Shown piece by piece: positions 14,662-17,949 of a stretch of 17,949 bases of DNA (position 1 is the stretch's first letter; every line of letters starts with the position of its first letter). This stretch comes from Armatimonadota bacterium (lineage in GTDB: Bacteria; Armatimonadota; Zipacnadia; Zipacnadales; FEN-943), in contig JANZZA010000499.1 in NCBI GenBank assembly GCA_026419655.1, positions 1 to 17,949 on the forward strand, read 5' to 3'. The translations under genes and the position numbers were made by a program. A model generated the notes under the pieces. That model was not told where the DNA came from and did not search any database. It was given only the letters and a program-made list of their open reading frames with translations.

Positions 14662-15002
14662 GTGACTGTTCCAAAAGTCGTCGCAGCGAACTTGACAAGT
14701 GAGCACAGATAAAAGGGAGTATTCAGCTTACTCAGGATTTTGTTTCAGGCAGGAAAGGGCAAGGCCTGGAGAATCACCTTGGTGGTCTATGCAAAACCCA
14801 GTGTTGACTCACAGATAGCCGCAAAAGTGTATAAACTCGTGTGTCTCACCTTTTGCCTCGGGGCGCATCTCCCAGGCGCTGCAGAAACTTTTGCACCAGC
14901 ATCCTTAGAAAATCGAATACTCCCCAGATAAAAGGTCGGGCGCACGGCGTTGTACATGCTCCTCACCCTGGATAAGCCAGCCCCAGCTTTTGCGACAGCT
15001 CC
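14662..15002. mobile_element. Family 2 MITE-like element, copy C, split by family 1 copy 2
   Basis: The left end GTGACTGTTCCAAAAG is at 14662; the right end TTTTGCGACAGCTCC finishes at 15002. Removing family 1 copy 2 (210 bp) and one 9-bp duplication leaves exactly 122 bp, the length of copies A and B. Ends are conserved (GTGACTGTT.CAAAA and TTTTGC.ACAG) but the interior is strongly diverged, so orientation is not assignable. Outer flanks are CTTTG and CAAAA: no duplication, but inverted similarity as in copy B. The secreted DUF4091 gene starts shortly downstream. Confidence 0.6.
14715..14924 (+). mobile_element. Family 1 MITE-like element, copy 2 (210 bp, intact, 9-bp target duplication)
   Basis: GGGAGTATTC (14715-14724) and GAATACTCCC (14915-14924) are perfect 10-bp terminal inverted repeats; with mismatches the inverted match extends to about 30 bp. 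The target CAGATAAAA is duplicated perfectly on both sides (14706-14714 and 14925-14933). A 9-bp duplication is a clear sign of transposition and is a size produced by, for example, IS4- and IS1-type transposases. The element is more AT-rich than its surroundings. A 63-codon frame at 14740-14931 is not under coding constraint when compared with copy 1. Confidence 0.85.
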
Positions 15003-15080
15003 CAAAAGGATTGGGCGGTCTGGCCGGCGAACACGAACCCGGTGGATACAGTGTCCGTCTCGACGCTGGTACAGAGCACA

Positions 15081-17621
15081 ATGCCGAAGAGGTGGAGTGA
15101 CGTGCTGCAAAGCTTGCGCGTGAGCTTGCGAGTGACCCTGTGTTTGAGCCGGTGTCTGGTTGCGTTCACCGCTGCCTGCGGGTTTCTCGGCCAAAGGGCA
15201 GCAGCCCAGGAGCTTCCCCGTAACATCGCGCTGGGCAAGCCTTACACCCTCAGTCCCGCACCCAACTACCAGCATTGCACTGACCCGGACGACGCAATCC
15301 AGCTTACAGATGGCCAGTACGTCGAGGGCTACTTCTGGACGCAAAAAGGCACGGTTGGCTGGGCGGGCGGCGGCAGGAAGTTCATCACGCTAGACCTGGG
15401 CGAGGTGCGGCCAATAAGCGGGATTTCCTTTGACACAGCGGCAGGCGTGGCCGAGGTCGGGTGGCCTGCGAGCATCCTGATCTACCTCAGCGACGACGGC
15501 CAGCTCTGGCATTGTGTTGGTGACCTTATGGAGATGGTCTCGCGTGAAACACTGCCGCCTTACGGCGAATACGCCCGCAGGAAGCTCACGGCCATGGGCT
15601 GGCGTGTCCACGGCCGGTACGTCCAGCTAGCCGTCGAGCTGGGCGGGTGGTATGGCTTTGTTGACGAAATCGAGGTCTACGAAGGCGAGGCGGCGGCGCT
15701 TGGCGAACCTCTTCCAGGCGAGCCGGTGGAAGACGTGCCAGCACACCTGACGCTTATGGCCTTCAATGCGCTGCTCCGAGAGCAGTTAAGGCGCGACCTG
15801 CAGGCCGTGCGGGAAGACATCCAGGCACCGGGGGTAGAAGAGCAGCAGCGGCGTGAACTATCGGCCCGCGCCGAGGCCATCGCGCAGCGCATTGGCCAAG
15901 CTCCGCTTGTCAGGCCAGAGGGTTTCCGGGCGGTCCTCCCCATGACAGACCTTGAGCGCGAGATTTTTGCTCTCCAGGCTGAGGTCTGGCGTGCCCAGGG
16001 CAAGCCCCTGCTGCGCGTGTGGCATTGTCATCGCTATGACCATCTTTCCCCGTCCGCCGAGCCGGGAGACGGAGAAAAAACCGCCGACGGTGCCAAAGCT
16101 GGCGACGCCGCCGAAAGGTATACCAGCGCCCAGCCGGCCCGTATCTCAGTGCGCATGATGAACGGCGAGGTGCGCGCCGACGTGGTCAATTTCACCAACG
16201 CTGCTTCCCAACCCGCGCAGCTCCGTCTGCGGATTGAGGGCTTGCCGGGTGGCGTCAATCCTGATTACGTCACTGTGCACGAAGTGCTCCATGTGGGCAC
16301 GAGAAACTTCGACCGCGGGACGGTGGCGGCCGCGCTGGTGGAAGCACAGCGCGACGGGGAAGGCTGGACCATCACCGTGCCCAGCGGCATGACCAGCCAG
16401 GCCTGGGTAGAGTTCAAGCCGCGCACTGCGCCTGCCGGCGAGCACACGGGAAGACTTGTTGTACAGCCAGCCAGCGGACAGCCCGTAAACGTGCCCCTCC
16501 AGCTTATCATCTCGCCCATTAAGTTCCCGACGGAGCAAACTCTGCTGGTGGGCGGGTGGTGCTATACTGACGGCGCTGGGGCCTATGGCGTGACGCCGCA
16601 GAACCGGGAGGCCTTCATCAGCTTCTTGCGCGAGCATGGTGTAAATGCACCCTGGGCCACGTCGGCAGCGATGCCCGAAGGCGAATATGATGCGGACGGC
16701 AACATGACCCGCCAGCCCGACACCGCGCGCTTCGACGAGTGGGTGAGCAAGTGGCCGGACGCCCGCCTGTACATGGTTTTCCTTGCCAAGGGCGACTCCA
16801 TCGCCGGCCACAAAATGGGTACGCCCAGCTTTGAAAAGGCCGTCGGCCAGTGGGCCCGTTTCTGGGCTGACCACGTCCGCACCCTCGGCCTCAAACCTTC
16901 CCAGGTTGGCTTTCTCGTCTACGATGAACCAAGCGATGCCACCGGCTACGCCATCAATGAGGCCTGGGCTAGGGCTATCCATGCCGCCGAGCCGGACTTC
17001 AAGCTTTTCGTTGACCCGATCCCCCGGTCACCTGAAGGCATGGACTCCATGATTGACGCCATGGACATTCTTTGCCCAAACCGTATCATCTGGCTTGAGC
17101 AGGACTGGATGAGCAGCTACTACGCCGCCCAACGGGAGAAGGGAAAGGAACTCTGGTTTTATTCCTGCTCTGGACCAACGAGAAGCTTCGACCCCTACTC
17201 CTACTATCTTCTGCAAGCATGGCACGCCTTTGCGGTTGGAGCTACCGGGTCATGCTTTTGGGCCTTTGGCGACACGGGTGGCGTCTCGCCCTGGAACGAC
17301 TATGTAGGCGCCGGCGCCGGCCCATACTGTCCGCTGTACCTGGACGAAACAAGCGTCACCTCAGCCAAGTGGATGGAAGCCATCCGCGAAGGTATCCAGG
17401 ACTACGAGTATCTGACCATGCTGCGGCGCTGGGTAGACGACCACGTCGTGGAGGCTACTGGCCGGCCAGCCCGGGCTCTGAGCGTATTGGGGGCGGCAGT
17501 TAAGCAGGTGCTGGCCACCCAGGAAGGGACCAACTTCCGCTGGGACAGGGCGGTGGACCGGGCCACCGCCGACCGCGCCCGCGCCCAAGTGCTGGATGCG
17601 CTCGAAGCGCTTGCGTTCTGA
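15081..17621 (+). CDS. Secreted discoidin (F5/8 type C) + DUF4091 / GH123-like protein
   Basis: This 846-residue protein is predicted to be exported. A basic N-region (MPKRWSDVLQSLRVSLR) is followed by a hydrophobic stretch (VTLCLSRCLVAFTAACGFLG) and a likely cleavage site in RAAAQ. Next comes a discoidin-like carbohydrate-binding domain (about residues 45-205) beginning NIALGKPYTLSP and containing DGQYVEG, FITLDLGEVRPISGI and VDEIEVYE. After a helical linker and beta-sandwich region comes a TIM-barrel-like part ending in DUF4091. VYDEP (Asp615-Glu616) looks like the Asp-Glu pair of GH123 beta-N-acetylgalactosaminidases, in which DUF4091 is also found; AIREGIQDYEYLTML is typical of the DUF4091 end. 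Substrate is unproven. I chose the ATG at 15081; a GTG at 15102 with AGGTGGAG 4 nt upstream is a real alternative, and the GTG at 15042 has no ribosome-binding site. Confidence 0.85.
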   Translation: MPKRWSDVLQSLRVSLRVTLCLSRCLVAFTAACGFLGQRAAAQELPRNIALGKPYTLSPAPNYQHCTDPDDAIQLTDGQYVEGYFWTQKGTVGWAGGGRKFITLDLGEVRPISGISFDTAAGVAEVGWPASILIYLSDDGQLWHCVGDLMEMVSRETLPPYGEYARRKLTAMGWRVHGRYVQLAVELGGWYGFVDEIEVYEGEAAALGEPLPGEPVEDVPAHLTLMAFNALLREQLRRDLQAVREDIQAPGVEEQQRRELSARAEAIAQRIGQAPLVRPEGFRAVLPMTDLEREIFALQAEVWRAQGKPLLRVWHCHRYDHLSPSAEPGDGEKTADGAKAGDAAERYTSAQPARISVRMMNGEVRADVVNFTNAASQPAQLRLRIEGLPGGVNPDYVTVHEVLHVGTRNFDRGTVAAALVEAQRDGEGWTITVPSGMTSQAWVEFKPRTAPAGEHTGRLVVQPASGQPVNVPLQLIISPIKFPTEQTLLVGGWCYTDGAGAYGVTPQNREAFISFLREHGVNAPWATSAAMPEGEYDADGNMTRQPDTARFDEWVSKWPDARLYMVFLAKGDSIAGHKMGTPSFEKAVGQWARFWADHVRTLGLKPSQVGFLVYDEPSDATGYAINEAWARAIHAAEPDFKLFVDPIPRSPEGMDSMIDAMDILCPNRIIWLEQDWMSSYYAAQREKGKELWFYSCSGPTRSFDPYSYYLLQAWHAFAVGATGSCFWAFGDTGGVSPWNDYVGAGAGPYCPLYLDETSVTSAKWMEAIREGIQDYEYLTMLRRWVDDHVVEATGRPARALSVLGAAVKQVLATQEGTNFRWDRAVDRATADRARAQVLDALEALAF

Positions 17622-17777
17622 GGCTGGCCAGGTTGGGGCGCGTCCTGCAGTTTGGCGCGAGACCGGTTGAGGCCCTGAAACTGGACGACGGAGGTCTTGC
17701 TGCGGACCATAGCCACTGGCGTGAAACTAACATGATAGAGCTGGGCAGGGCGGCTCCGGGAATAACTCTTTTCCAGG
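17622..17777. other. Non-coding DNA downstream of the DUF4091 gene
   Basis: From the stop codon to the last element copy I see no gene and no clear intrinsic terminator. From 17900 to the window end there is likewise nothing I can support. Confidence 0.3.
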
Positions 17778-17899
17778 CAGGCTCCTGCAAAAGATGAATT
17801 TAGCCGGCCCAGAGCGAAGAAGCTGGGCGAGTCGGCGCGCCTGGCCGTATACCCGTAAGGGGGTGCTGCAAGCCACGAAGCGACTGTTGCAATAGTCTG
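17778..17899. mobile_element. Possible degenerate family 2 element, copy D (122 bp)
   Basis: The right end TTGCAATAGTCTG (17887-17899) matches the right end of copy A at 12 of 13 bases. The left end, AGGCTCCTGCAAAA from 17779, matches the TGACTGTTGCAAAA consensus at 10 of 14. The span is again 122 bp. Flanks CCAGG and CCGGG agree at four of five bases. The interior is only weakly similar to A or B. The right end also contains GACTGTTGCAATAGTC, nearly a perfect palindrome in which both terminal motifs overlap. The call rests on the ends, the length and the near-duplication. Confidence 0.4.
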
Positions 17900-17949
17900 C
17901 CGGGGGTTTATGCCAAGGAAAGGCCCGCTTTGACCCGGGCATTGGGGCT

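Noticed and set aside
1..17949. CRISPR array
   Set aside because: No short direct repeats with regular spacers occur; the only dispersed repeats are the two MITE-like families.

Overview
This is a GC-rich bacterial window of about 18 kb from a diderm (two-membrane) organism. It carries an MlaE-MlaF-MlaD phospholipid transporter and a secreted, signal-peptide-bearing glycosidase-like protein. The rplI-dnaB neighbourhood, a minimal Mla set whose MlaD has a barrel-like tail, and the discoidin/DUF4091 protein suggest a Terrabacteria-side diderm lineage such as Armatimonadota. That placement is a low-confidence guess; no rRNA or tRNA is present to support it.

Layout. (1) Positions 1-1298, minus strand: a CocE/NonD-family serine hydrolase, cut by the left edge, with its own RBS and a plausible promoter. 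(2) Positions 1576-3710, minus: two translationally coupled genes, a QatB-like protein (starting Met-Gly-Thr-Ser) and a QatC/QueC-like PP-loop enzyme. This looks like the core of a Qat-type anti-phage system, but neither the QatA ATPase nor the QatD TatD nuclease is next to it. (3) Positions 3711-4108: a divergent intergenic region with two perfect 14-bp palindromes. (4) Positions 4109-4921, plus: a sugar phosphate isomerase/epimerase-like TIM barrel. (5) Positions 4922-5577: a convergent intergenic region with strong hairpins and a nested pair of small transposon-like elements.

(6) Positions 5578-14270, minus: one compact eight-gene cluster, mlaE-mlaF-mlaD-rplI-dnaB-purD-purE-purF, with overlaps or gaps under 100 nt. 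A near-consensus sigma-70 promoter (TTGACG, 17 nt, TATAAT) ends seven bases before the first GTG, suggesting a leaderless first cistron. The cluster combines lipid transport, a ribosomal protein, the replicative helicase and purine synthesis. (7) Positions 14306-15080: intergenic DNA carrying three more small-element copies. (8) Positions 15081-17621, plus: a secreted discoidin + DUF4091 (GH123-like) protein. (9) Positions 17622-17949: non-coding, with one further degenerate element copy.

The most striking structure outside genes is a pair of non-autonomous, MITE-like families. Family 1 is 210 bp, with 10-bp perfect terminal inverted repeats starting GGGAGTATTC; two direct copies are about 80% identical without gaps, and one has a perfect 9-bp target duplication. 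Family 2 is 122 bp, with ends around TGACTGTTGCAAAA; there are four candidate copies. The families are reciprocally nested: a family 2 element sits in one family 1 copy (5-bp duplication), and the other family 1 copy sits in a family 2 element. Removing each insertion plus its duplication restores exactly 210 and 122 bp. No transposase is encoded in the window.
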